DNA of 45,194 nucleotides, taken from contig JAEWXF010000010.1 of assembly GCA_023396065.1 (NCBI GenBank), positions 1 through 45,194 of the forward strand, written 5' to 3'. Position 1 is the first letter of the stretch, and every line of letters begins with the position of its first letter. Below, piece after piece: positions 16,914 through 24,520 of this stretch. This DNA is from Methanobacteriota archaeon (GTDB taxonomy: Archaea; Halobacteriota; Methanomicrobia; Methanomicrobiales; Methanocorpusculaceae). Under the pieces are notes generated by a model. It had not been told where the DNA came from and ran no database searches. It worked only from the letters and a program-made list of their open reading frames with translations. The position numbers were made by a program, and so were the translations under genes.

Positions 16914-19652
16914 ATGCTTGAGAATGAATATCAGCTTGATTACTTCAAGCACGAAGGATTTGTCCGCAAAATCTGTAAAAAATGCGGTATGCCGTTCTGG
17001 ACACGGGACCCGGAACGTGAAGTGTGTGGCGATGCACCCTGCGAACCATACCAGTTTATCGGAAATCCGATGTTTCGCAGACACACGGTCGAAGAGATGC
17101 GGGAGGCTTACCTCTCCTACTTTGAGAAAAACGGGCATACCCGTATCGGCCGGTACCCGGTTGCAGCGCGCTGGCGTGACGATATCTATCTGACGATCGC
17201 ATCGATTGCAGATTTCCAGCCGTTCGTTACCGGAGGTATCTGTCCCCCGCCGGCAAACCCTCTGACCATCTCCCAGCCCTGTATCCGTCTCAATGATCTT
17301 GACAATGTCGGCCGGTCCGGCCGGCATTTCACCTGCTTTGAGATGATGGCGCATCATGCCTTCAACACCGATGATCACCCGATCTACTGGAAAGATCATT
17401 GTGTCGAACTGTGCAGCGGATTTGTCGAGTCCATCGGGGGCGACCTGAAAAATCTGACATTCAAGGAAAACCCGTGGTTCGGCGGAGGTAACGCCGGTGC
17501 AAGCGTAGAGGTACTCATGGGCGGACTTGAGGTTGCAACACTTGTGTTCATGAACCTTTCCCGGAAAAACTCCGGGAAGTCGCAGGTGATGATTGACGGC
17601 AAAGATTACTATGAGATGCCGCTTCGGATCGTCGATACCGGGTATGGGCTTGAACGGTTCGCCTGGGCATCCCAGGGAACGCCGACCGCATATGACGCCG
17701 TCTTCCCGGAGATGATCCCGCGGCTCCTGAATGCGGCAGGTATGGAAGACCGGCTCAATAATCCTGAGTTTGAGAATATTCTCGGTCTGAATGCCAAGTT
17801 TGCAGGGCTTATGGATATCCGCGGTGAGAAACTCCATGATCTCCGTCAGCAGGTTGCAGATGCAACCGGTATCTCTGTCGGCAAACTCGAAGAGATGATC
17901 GTTCCGATGGAACATATCTACGCCATCTGCGATCACACCCGCTGTCTTGCCTACATGCTCGGTGATCTCATTGTCCCGTCCAACGTTCGTGAGGGATATC
18001 TTGCCCGTCTCGTTCTGCGCCGCACGATCCGCATGATGCAGGATCTTCACCTCGACGAGGATCTCGGTGATTTAATTGTTGCCCAGATGGAAAAGATCGG
18101 TCTTTCCCAGTTTGAGCAGGATCCCTCAATTGTGCGCGAGATCATCAGCCGTGAAGTGGAAAAGTACGATGCAACAATCTCCCGCGGCAGCAGAATCGTG
18201 CAGCGTGTCGGCCAGACCTATGTGAAAAAGAATCAGCCGGTTCCGCTGGATGAACTGATTACGCTGTATGACTCCCACGGCATCCCGGTTGATCTCATGG
18301 GAAAAATCCTTGCGGAGACGGGAGCAGAGTTCTCTATTCCTGACGATTTCGACTCGCAGATCGCCGACATGCACTCGGAGAATGAAGGCGAAAAGCCGGT
18401 CTCTCCGCTGGCAAAGTATGCGGACCGGATTGCGGGTCTTCCGGAGACCAAAAAGAGCTACTATGAGCGGCCGACTGATATGGAGTTTGAGGCAACGGTT
18501 CTGGACGTCTTTGATGAGTATGTCGTTCTGGATCACACGCTGTTCTATCCGGAGGGCGGAGGACAGCCGTCTGATACCGGTACGTTTGTGACCCGCGATA
18601 CGATGGTCCGCGTTGACGAGGTCCTGAAGTCAGGTGACGTCATTCTCCATAAGATTCGTGAGCCGGGACTGAAACGCGGCGACCGCGTTAAGGGTGTGGT
18701 GGATGAGGAGCGCCGCTGGGCACTCATGCGTCACCATTCGGGAACCCACGTTATTCTCCGTGCGGCAAAGGAGGTTCTCGGTCCTCATATCCATCAGGCA
18801 GGGTCCCAGCTGGCAACTGATACTGCACGTCTGGATATCCGGCATTATACGCACATCACTCCTGAGGAGATGAAGCAGATCGAGATCGTTGCCAACCGTC
18901 TGGTTATGGAGAATCTGCCTGTGATGATCAAGGTCGAGTCGCGAACAAAGGCTGAGCAGAAGTTCGGTTTTGCCTTGTATCAGGGTGGTGTTCCGCCGGG
19001 AAAGGAGCTGCGGATTGTGCAGATGGGCGCTGAGGTTCAGGCCTGTGCCGGAACCCACTGCCGGAGTACCGGTGATATCGGCCCGGTCAAGCTGCTGAAA
19101 CTGGAACATATTCAGGATGGTGTGGAGCGTATTGAGTTTGCCGCCGGGTTTGCCGCCCTTGAGGCGATGCAGCATCTTCAGGCGCTGATTAATACGTCTG
19201 CAGATACGCTTTCCGTGCAGACAGAGAACCTGCCGGGTGCCGTCGACCGGTTCTTTACGGAGTGGAAAGATCAGCGGAAAGAGATTGAGCGGCTTCGGGC
19301 GAAGATTGCAGATCTGGAACTCTCCCGTCTGGAGGGTGTGGATATCAACGGTGTCGAGGTTGTGTTCAAGCAGGTGGATGTCTCCCGCAAAGAACTGGTT
19401 ACCGTTGCAGGGGCAGTTGCAGCCCGTGGCGGCGTTGCGGTTCTGATCTCTGCGGCGGACGGCGTCGGTGTGGTTGCAGCCTCCGGAGTTTCGGACAAAG
19501 TTCACGCGGGGAAACTTGTTTCTGCGGTGTGTGCCGAGCTTGGCGGGAAAGGCGGCGGCAAGGAGAACCTTGCGCAGGGTGCCGGAACGAATGCTGCAGG
19601 TATCCCTGCAGCCCTTGCAAAGGCCGAGGAATATATCAGAGCCTGTCTCTGA
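16914..19652 (+). CDS. alaS: Alanyl-tRNA synthetase, archaeal type
   Basis: 912 residues. The archaeal N-terminal zinc-ribbon-like segment (KICKKCGMPFWTRDPEREVCGDAPC) comes first, then the class II catalytic core (SQPCIRLNDLDNVGRSGRHFTCFEMM near residue 115), the tRNA-recognition helical region, and the editing domain with HHSGTHVILRAA and CAGTHCRSTGDIG, the zinc/editing HxxxH...CxxxH ligands. A C-terminal coiled coil (DQRKEIERLRAKIADLELSRLEG) and DHHA1-like domain (GGGKENLAQGAG) close it. The enzyme charges tRNA-Ala and hydrolyses mischarged Ser or Gly. The start at the MLENEYQLDYF Met matches family alignments as I recall them and fits the TATA box spacing. It stands alone. Confidence 0.96.
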   Translation: MLENEYQLDYFKHEGFVRKICKKCGMPFWTRDPEREVCGDAPCEPYQFIGNPMFRRHTVEEMREAYLSYFEKNGHTRIGRYPVAARWRDDIYLTIASIADFQPFVTGGICPPPANPLTISQPCIRLNDLDNVGRSGRHFTCFEMMAHHAFNTDDHPIYWKDHCVELCSGFVESIGGDLKNLTFKENPWFGGGNAGASVEVLMGGLEVATLVFMNLSRKNSGKSQVMIDGKDYYEMPLRIVDTGYGLERFAWASQGTPTAYDAVFPEMIPRLLNAAGMEDRLNNPEFENILGLNAKFAGLMDIRGEKLHDLRQQVADATGISVGKLEEMIVPMEHIYAICDHTRCLAYMLGDLIVPSNVREGYLARLVLRRTIRMMQDLHLDEDLGDLIVAQMEKIGLSQFEQDPSIVREIISREVEKYDATISRGSRIVQRVGQTYVKKNQPVPLDELITLYDSHGIPVDLMGKILAETGAEFSIPDDFDSQIADMHSENEGEKPVSPLAKYADRIAGLPETKKSYYERPTDMEFEATVLDVFDEYVVLDHTLFYPEGGGQPSDTGTFVTRDTMVRVDEVLKSGDVILHKIREPGLKRGDRVKGVVDEERRWALMRHHSGTHVILRAAKEVLGPHIHQAGSQLATDTARLDIRHYTHITPEEMKQIEIVANRLVMENLPVMIKVESRTKAEQKFGFALYQGGVPPGKELRIVQMGAEVQACAGTHCRSTGDIGPVKLLKLEHIQDGVERIEFAAGFAALEAMQHLQALINTSADTLSVQTENLPGAVDRFFTEWKDQRKEIERLRAKIADLELSRLEGVDINGVEVVFKQVDVSRKELVTVAGAVAARGGVAVLISAADGVGVVAASGVSDKVHAGKLVSAVCAELGGKGGGKENLAQGAGTNAAGIPAALAKAEEYIRACL

Positions 19653-19665
19653 TTTTTCTTTTTTT
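19653..19665 (+). terminator. T-run terminator after alaS
   Basis: TTTTTCTTTTTTT directly follows the alaS stop codon. Confidence 0.5.
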
Positions 19666-19780
19666 AGAATTTGTGTGTGTGTTTCGGGAATGTACAATTA
19701 TTTTCTCTATTCGGTCGTATCGGGTATATTGTGCCGTGTGGTCCGAAGAAAAACTACCATTTTTTTCGAAGCCAAGGGCA

Positions 19781-19791
19781 GGGTTATATCA
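19781..19791 (+). promoter_or_regulatory. TATA box of the membrane-anchored regulator gene
   Basis: GGGTTATATCA has a TTATAT core 45-51 bases upstream of the proposed GTG start at 19835, leaving a leader of about 22 bases. Confidence 0.4.
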
Positions 19792-19834
19792 TCTGAAGCC
19801 CAAAGTTGATGTATCAAATCAGGGTCGTGATACC

Positions 19835-20494
19835 GTGACGGACGAGAATGTTGTAGTTGTTGAGCAGGGATCGCTTGAAGCCCAGAGAATTGCAAAGGCG
19901 ATGTCCTCCCCAACATCTGCGGATCTGTTCAATGCTCTCTCTGAGGTGCCCATGAGTGCAACAGCTTTGGCGGAGCGTACCGAGCTTCCGCTGACGACCG
20001 TAAAATATCATCTGGAAAATATGCTTGCCGCAGGACTCATTGAGGTGTCGGATACCCGATGGAGTACGAAGGGCCGCGAGATGAAGATATATGCGGTCAA
20101 AGACCAGGTTGTTCTGATTGCACCGAAGAAGAAAGTGAATGTCAGAGGTATTATGGAGCGGTACGGTGTTGCAGCCGGAGCTTTCGCGGTGATCTGTGCC
20201 CTTGGACTTGCGGTACCTTCAACCCTTCTGCAGATGATGCCGGGCGGGACTGCTCCTCTGCCCGGTATGGAGATGAAAAGTATGACTGGTGCTCTGTCAG
20301 CTCCTCCGATGATGAACGAAGCGCCGGAAGCTGCTTCGGCTCAGGTTACTGCGGTGTATGATACCGGCGCCGGGATTGTTTCGACCATGCCGTCCTGGAT
20401 CCACGAGGCGGTTATGGTCTTCTTTGTCGCAGGCGTGGTGATTCTCGGGATGATGATGGTCTATGAGCTGTACTCCCTGCGGCGGGGTATCTAA
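19835..20494 (+). CDS. Membrane-anchored winged-helix (ArsR-like) transcriptional regulator
   Basis: About 219 residues. Residues 20-90 form a winged helix-turn-helix (LEAQRIAKAMSSPTSADLFNALSEVPMSATALAERTELPLTTVKYHLENMLAAGLIEVSD) of the archaeal ArsR-like type. A TM segment follows at about 112-134 (GVAAGAFAVICALGLAVPSTLL), then a Met/Pro/Ala-rich loop of about 55 residues, and a second TM near the end (HEAVMVFFVAGVVILGMMMVYEL). The DNA-binding domain would face the cytoplasm and the Met-rich loop the outside, suggesting one-component sensing at the membrane; the ligand is unknown. The GTG at 19835 is the only sensible in-frame start near the HTH. It converges on the DUF169 gene. Confidence 0.7.
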   Translation: MTDENVVVVEQGSLEAQRIAKAMSSPTSADLFNALSEVPMSATALAERTELPLTTVKYHLENMLAAGLIEVSDTRWSTKGREMKIYAVKDQVVLIAPKKKVNVRGIMERYGVAAGAFAVICALGLAVPSTLLQMMPGGTAPLPGMEMKSMTGALSAPPMMNEAPEAASAQVTAVYDTGAGIVSTMPSWIHEAVMVFFVAGVVILGMMMVYELYSLRRGI

Positions 20495-20519
20495 TTTTTT
20501 CAAAAATACCAAAGGATAC

Positions 20520-20543
20520 TTTTCAGACCCGCACGTCTGAAAA
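20520..20543. terminator. Bidirectional hairpin terminator
   Basis: TTTTCAGAC and GTCTGAAAA form a perfect 9-bp stem around a CCGCAC loop, flanked by T and A runs. It lies between the convergent regulator gene (plus) and DUF169 gene (minus) and could serve both. Confidence 0.6.
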
Positions 20544-20558
20544 AAAGGAATGTGTACG

Positions 20559-21266
20559 TTATTTTTTGGAACCGGGTGCGTTTACCACAGTCGTGATGCT
20601 TGCCGCGATTTCCTCCAGCATCTCAACCGGGAACCCTGCCACCATCTCTTCATCGGCAATCCCTGAAAACTTCCGGGACCCGTCACAACCGAGAGAAAAG
20701 TTCGGCTTCCCGTTCAGCAGAACATATGCCGTAGCATCCGAACACACCGACTGGATTCCGGAAAACTGCGGATAAATTCTCCCGCCGAGCCGGTAGAGCA
20801 CAGTCTGTGCCAGTTTCAGCATAGCCTTCGGCTTTGCAAAAACAAGGACAACATTCGGCGCAAAGCATGCCTTCTCCAGCGGGGCATACAGCGTTGCATA
20901 CGTCTCACGCGGCAGATTCGGCACACTCTCCATTGTGCGTCTACTGGAGGAAAGGGACTCATATTTTCCCAGCTTAAAATAATGCTCGCCTGACTTCAGC
21001 GTAGCTCCCTTCTCCCGAAGACCCAGTGCCCAGGCACCGCCGTTGCACTGATGCTTCGCATCGGTTGCATAAAACACCCGGCCTTCGCGTGCGAGTGAAA
21101 TCATCTTACAGTGACGGACTGTTTCCTCGATTTCCGGGATTCCTTCGGGAATCTGGTCAGGGGACGTCACAATTTTTACCGCGACCGGAGATCCCGTAAG
21201 ACCGAGTGATTCCTGGAACAGCTTCGAAATTTCCGCAAAATCCGGAGTTGACTTCATACCATCCAT
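20559..21266 (-). CDS. DUF169 family protein
   Basis: 235 residues matching the DUF169 pattern: an N-terminal helical part with LFQESLGLTGSPVAVKIV; CKMISLAREGRVFYATDAKHQCNGGAWALGL, with Cys residues in the positions typical of the family; the LEKACFAPNVVLVFAKP strand; and C-terminal SLGCDGSRKFSGIADEEMVAGFP. DUF169 proteins are common in methanogens and anaerobes; no activity is established that I know of. The conserved Cys residues suggest metal or cofactor binding. The ATG at 21266 is chosen because a TATA box (21287-21297) is 26-30 bases upstream, which implies leaderless transcription; the Met at 21257 is an alternative. Repeat B separates it from the thioamidation operon on the same strand. 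Confidence 0.82.
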   Translation of the reverse strand: MDGMKSTPDFAEISKLFQESLGLTGSPVAVKIVTSPDQIPEGIPEIEETVRHCKMISLAREGRVFYATDAKHQCNGGAWALGLREKGATLKSGEHYFKLGKYESLSSSRRTMESVPNLPRETYATLYAPLEKACFAPNVVLVFAKPKAMLKLAQTVLYRLGGRIYPQFSGIQSVCSDATAYVLLNGKPNFSLGCDGSRKFSGIADEEMVAGFPVEMLEEIAASITTVVNAPGSKK

Positions 21267-21286
21267 AGGGGAACATATGCGGCACA

Positions 21287-21297
21287 CCCATATAATG
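21287..21297 (-). promoter_or_regulatory. TATA box of the DUF169 gene
   Basis: CATTATATGGG on the minus strand is centred about 26 bases upstream of the ATG at 21266. It abuts the left edge of repeat B, so the element may have supplied or displaced promoter sequence. Confidence 0.5.
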
Positions 21298-21539
21298 GTG
21301 TTCCTCTATTCACCGGCAGGGAGGCGCCGCGTTATCCCTCGTGCCCCCCACCTAACGCAAATCTAATCCCCCCATCCACGTGGACTTCAGTGGGCCCGGC
21401 ACCGCGTTACCCCCGTGCTCCCTACGATGAATAGAGGACCACCCGTACGAGTCTCCGAGCCCGGAGGGCGAGTGCGTCGAAGCCGTGCTTTTCTCAAGGT
21501 CTGCTACGCAGACCCTACATTAGAAAGGTGCGTGTTCGA
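21298..21539 (-). repeat. Repeat B of the modular palindrome-rich family
   Basis: On the minus strand the element begins inside the last codons of the nitrilase gene (TCGAACACGCACCTTTCTAATGTAGGGTCTGC), the same opening as repeat C. It continues with the CTTCGACGCACTCGCCCTCCGGGCTCGGAG module. Two inverted copies of the GGTGTTCCTCTATTCACCGG module lie at about 21298-21317 and 21426-21442. The left limit is approximate because no TGTTCGA end is visible there. The central part (21320-21420) is C-rich and not shared with repeats A or C. Confidence 0.75.
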
Positions 21540-22446
21540 CTGAAAGCCGGAACACATCCGGACGGCTGTAATGCCCTGCCGGATCAAAATCCATCCGGGA
21601 AAGAATCACCTGCTCCATATCCAGATCCGCATACAAAATACCCTCGCAGTTCCACAGCGGCCCGGCAACATATTTGCCGAACGGATCCACCACACAGCTC
21701 CCGCCGGGGCACATCTCCTCCGGCTGACTTTCCAGCTCATACGCATAATGAAAATCGCGCGGATACATCGACTTCGTCACATACTGATTACAGCCGACAA
21801 CAAAGCACCTCCCCTCCAGAGCGACATGCCGCATCGTCACCTGCCACTCCTCGCGGGAATCCGCCGTCGGCGCAAGATAGAGCGTCACCCCTCTCTGATA
21901 CAGGGCCGCGCGTGCGAGCGGCATATAATTTTCCCAACAGATCAGTGCTCCCGTCACCCCGAACGGCGTATCAACCGTCACCAGACCGGATCCGTCCCCC
22001 TCGCCCCAGACACACCGCTCAGTACCGGTAGGCTTCAGCTTCCGGTGCTTTCCGGCGAGCGAACCATCCGGAGTGAACAACAAATTCGTACAGTACAGTG
22101 TTGCATGAACAGAATCGCGCTCCGTAATCCCGATGGAAAGATACACCCCTGCATTTCGGGCTGCCCTGCCGAGCAGCTCCGTCTCCGGTCCCGGCACGAC
22201 GACCGCATTCTCATAATATCGCTTCCAGTCAAGCCTGCCCTCCAGCGTCCGGCTCCCGACCACAAATCCGTAGGAAAACCCGCGCGGATATGCAGGGACA
22301 AACGACTCGGGAAACACCACGACATCCGCGCCATGTTCCCCTGCCTCCTGAATCAGGGACACTGCTTTTGCAACGGTCTTTTCTTTGTCAAATAAAACCG
22401 GTGCTGCCTGAACAACAGCCACCCGGCAGTTCTGCAGATCTTTCAC
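21520..22446 (-). CDS. Carbon-nitrogen hydrolase (nitrilase branch), last gene of the ycaO operon
   Basis: 308 residues with the complete Glu-Lys-Cys triad: E in FPESFVPAYPRG (about residue 48), K in HRKLKPTGTER (about 133), C in ALICWENYMPLAR (about 167). The longer segments around the Glu (PAYPRGFSYGF) and Cys resemble true nitrilases (nitrile to acid plus ammonia) more than amidases, but substrate cannot be told. It starts (GTG) three bases after the moaE stop, with GAGGTG almost touching the GTG, so initiation may depend on translation from moaE. The last six codons and stop (VEHAPF) are read from the end of repeat B, so the native C-terminus may have been replaced. Confidence 0.85.
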   Translation of the reverse strand: MKDLQNCRVAVVQAAPVLFDKEKTVAKAVSLIQEAGEHGADVVVFPESFVPAYPRGFSYGFVVGSRTLEGRLDWKRYYENAVVVPGPETELLGRAARNAGVYLSIGITERDSVHATLYCTNLLFTPDGSLAGKHRKLKPTGTERCVWGEGDGSGLVTVDTPFGVTGALICWENYMPLARAALYQRGVTLYLAPTADSREEWQVTMRHVALEGRCFVVGCNQYVTKSMYPRDFHYAYELESQPEEMCPGGSCVVDPFGKYVAGPLWNCEGILYADLDMEQVILSRMDFDPAGHYSRPDVFRLSVEHAPF

Positions 22447-22449
22447 ACC

Positions 22450-22860
22450 TCAGCTCCCGTGTACCCATTCGCCCTTCCGGTCACCGGATATCTCCTGTTT
22501 CCAGATCGGCACCCGCTCTTTCAGCCGTTCGATAATATACCGGGACCCCTCATACGCCTCCGGCCGGTGACCGGCCCCGACAATAATGACCACAATCGTC
22601 TCACCGAGCGCAAGCCGCCCGTACCGGTGAATAATATCCACCGAGTTCAGATGAAACTGCTGTTTCGCATCCTCCGCAATTTCGGCAAGATCTTTCTCTG
22701 CGACCGGGACAAATGCCTCAATCTCCAGAGCATCCATACCGTCATCACGGACGCAGCCGATAAACACCAGCTGAGCACCGTCTGCATGCGTCCGGGACGC
22801 CGTAATCAGCGCCCCGATATCAATATCCTCTTTTTGTAAACACAGAACCATTCCACTCAT
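22450..22860 (-). CDS. moaE: Molybdopterin synthase catalytic subunit MoaE
   Basis: 136 residues. MoaE features are the FIGCVRDDGMD segment (typically F.G.VR), the central IHRYGRLALGETIVVIIVGAGHRPEAYEGSRYIIERLKERVPIWKQE stretch with the catalytic Lys region, and a C-terminal WVHGS. With MoaD thiocarboxylate it converts cyclic pyranopterin monophosphate to molybdopterin. It overlaps moaD by the ATGA arrangement (start at 22860, moaD stop at 22857-22859), so the subunits are translationally coupled. The product feeds Mo/W enzymes such as formylmethanofuran and formate dehydrogenases. Confidence 0.93.
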   Translation of the reverse strand: MSGMVLCLQKEDIDIGALITASRTHADGAQLVFIGCVRDDGMDALEIEAFVPVAEKDLAEIAEDAKQQFHLNSVDIIHRYGRLALGETIVVIIVGAGHRPEAYEGSRYIIERLKERVPIWKQEISGDRKGEWVHGS

Positions 22861-23135
22861 CCTCCCGAGACCGGCGGATATAGCACAATCTCATCACCGT
22901 CACGGACAGAGATGTCCACCGCCTCGTCCGCATCAATTCTTTCGCGGTTGTACATCAGAATTACATGACCGCGAAGGGTCTCACCTGCAAACAGTTCAGC
23001 CCGGGCCTGCGGCACCGCATCCGCAAACGTCAGCAGAGCGGACAGAACCGTAGCATCGTTTTCTGTGGTAATCGTATGCGTTCCGCCAAACATCTCACGA
23101 AATCTGGCAAAGGAAACAACTGTTATCTGACTCAT
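22857..23135 (-). CDS. moaD: MoaD/ThiS-type sulfur carrier protein
   Basis: 92 residues with a beta-grasp pattern and the C-terminal Gly-Gly (PPVSGG), which is adenylated and thiocarboxylated. It is most likely the small subunit of molybdopterin synthase, given the adjacent moaE, and may also supply sulfur elsewhere in the operon. The ATG at 23135 is used because GTGAGGAG lies just upstream; a GTG four codons earlier overlaps that site. It follows thiF/moeB after 33 bases and overlaps moaE by four bases. Confidence 0.92.
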   Translation of the reverse strand: MSQITVVSFARFREMFGGTHTITTENDATVLSALLTFADAVPQARAELFAGETLRGHVILMYNRERIDADEAVDISVRDGDEIVLYPPVSGG

Positions 23136-23168
23136 CTCTCTCCTCACTAGTATCTCCCGGACTCTATC

Positions 23169-23882
23169 TCAATATTTGCCTGCACACACCCGGCAGCGCG
23201 GACTCCGTTTTACCGAGAATACCTCCATCCGGTTCACGGACCCGTCCCAGAGCAGAAGCCTGCCGGCAAGAGTTTCCCCGGATCCGGTCAAATACTTGAT
23301 CGTCTCCTGCGCTTCAATAGCTCCGAGAACACCTGCGGTCACGCCAAGGACCGGGGGTTTGACTGCGGTCTCTGCCTGCGGAAATATACAGGCAAGACAG
23401 GGCGTCTTTCCCGGAACAATCATTGTTGCCTGTCCGGAGAACCCGGAGATACCGGCATGCATCAGCGGAATGTCCATCTCCAGAGCAGCAGCGTTCAGAA
23501 CATACCGGGCGGAGAAGTTGTCCATGGCATCCACAATGATATCGGCATCCTCGATGAGGCCTGCCGCAGAATCCGCATCGATAAACGCTTCCAGTGCGGT
23601 CACGGTAATCTTAGGATTCAGTGCCTCCAGGGTTTTCTTCGCGGAAACAACCTTCGGCATACCGATCCGTTCATCGGTGTGCAGAATCTGCCGGTTCATG
23701 TTGGTGATCTCCAGAACATCAGCGTCCGCAATACGGATATGGCCGACGCCGGCAGCGGCCAGATAGAATGCCGCCGGAGATCCGAGACCTCCGGCTCCGG
23801 CAATAAAGACGGTCGCGTCTTCGAGTTTTTTCTGGCCTTCAGGACCAATGAGCGGAATTTGTCGGGTGTATCGTTCGTTCAT
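23169..23882 (-). CDS. ThiF/MoeB-type sulfur-carrier adenylyltransferase
   Basis: 237 residues. The nucleotide-binding motif GAGGLGSPAAFYLAAAG is near residues 30-46, followed by the DADVLEITNMNRQILH motif and the DAMDNFSARY strand. Two zinc CxxC pairs are visible (CLAC near 165 and CRVC at the C-terminus). It activates the C-terminal Gly of MoaD/ThiS proteins by adenylation; there is no C-terminal rhodanese domain, so another sulfur donor is needed. The start at 23882 forms an ATGA overlap with the tfuA stop, giving translational coupling. It may serve MoaD next door and possibly sulfur delivery to YcaO-TfuA. Confidence 0.92.
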   Translation of the reverse strand: MNERYTRQIPLIGPEGQKKLEDATVFIAGAGGLGSPAAFYLAAAGVGHIRIADADVLEITNMNRQILHTDERIGMPKVVSAKKTLEALNPKITVTALEAFIDADSAAGLIEDADIIVDAMDNFSARYVLNAAALEMDIPLMHAGISGFSGQATMIVPGKTPCLACIFPQAETAVKPPVLGVTAGVLGAIEAQETIKYLTGSGETLAGRLLLWDGSVNRMEVFSVKRSPRCRVCAGKY

Positions 23883-24520
23883 ACGAGTAGTTCCTGTACG
23901 GTTTTCAGGCACAGCACGGCATCAAGCCGTTTCTGATCCACGGCCCCTGTCTTCAGCCATGCGGTAAGGCGCGCTTTCGTCTCTTCCGGGAGATCCGCTT
24001 CACGGATCACCCGGCGATACGTCCGGTCCGGGTAATAGATCGCTTTACAGCACCGGAGAAGTTCGCGCTCCTCCTCAGCCGTCAGTATCCCGGCGGACAC
24101 GGCTGCTGCAAAGCTTGCACGGATGTTTACCATCGGTTCAGACAGCGGCAGATAGGTTTCCGGGTCATAGACCAGACCCACCTCATCGTCGGCAATAATT
24201 TTACCGTCTTTGTACCAGTGATAGATCTCTCCGATACCGGTCATCCCGAGGGTATCCATCTCGGACGCCCGGAGTGCGCCCATCGAAGAGGCGCCAAAGA
24301 CGCGGACTCCTGCTTTGAGAGCCGCAAGAATTTCCCGGTGGCCAACCGCCCGGTCCTGGAAAAAGACGCCGTCGATGATTACGACTACGTCCGCGCCGTT
24401 CTGTACCGCGGCGGTCAGGTCTCCCCGTTTTGCGGGCGGGAGATATGCGGCGCCGGGCAGAAGTTTTTCCGCCTCTTCAGACGGGAGACTTGGGCCGATG
24501 AAGACGACGACGTTCGGCAT
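23879..24520 (-). CDS. tfuA: TfuA-like protein, partner of YcaO in thioamidation
   Basis: 213 residues with the TfuA core: VVVFIGPSLPSEEAEKLL at the N-terminus, then GDLTAAVQNGADVVVIIDGVFFQDRAVGHREILAALKAGVRVFGASSMGALRASEM. In methanogens YcaO and TfuA together install the thioglycine of methyl-coenzyme M reductase (shown in Methanosarcina acetivorans); TfuA is thought to recruit sulfide or the partner protein. The ATG at 24520 is preceded by GAGGTG with 5 bases between, and overlaps the ycaO 3' end by 44 bases. The ATGA overlap with thiF/moeB follows at the other end. Confidence 0.92.
   Translation of the reverse strand: MPNVVVFIGPSLPSEEAEKLLPGAAYLPPAKRGDLTAAVQNGADVVVIIDGVFFQDRAVGHREILAALKAGVRVFGASSMGALRASEMDTLGMTGIGEIYHWYKDGKIIADDEVGLVYDPETYLPLSEPMVNIRASFAAAVSAGILTAEEERELLRCCKAIYYPDRTYRRVIREADLPEETKARLTAWLKTGAVDQKRLDAVLCLKTVQELLV

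Noticed and set aside
16893..18050. 385-codon minus-strand frame inside alaS
   Set aside because: It is opposite a fully conserved AlaRS and has no recognisable motif or start signal.
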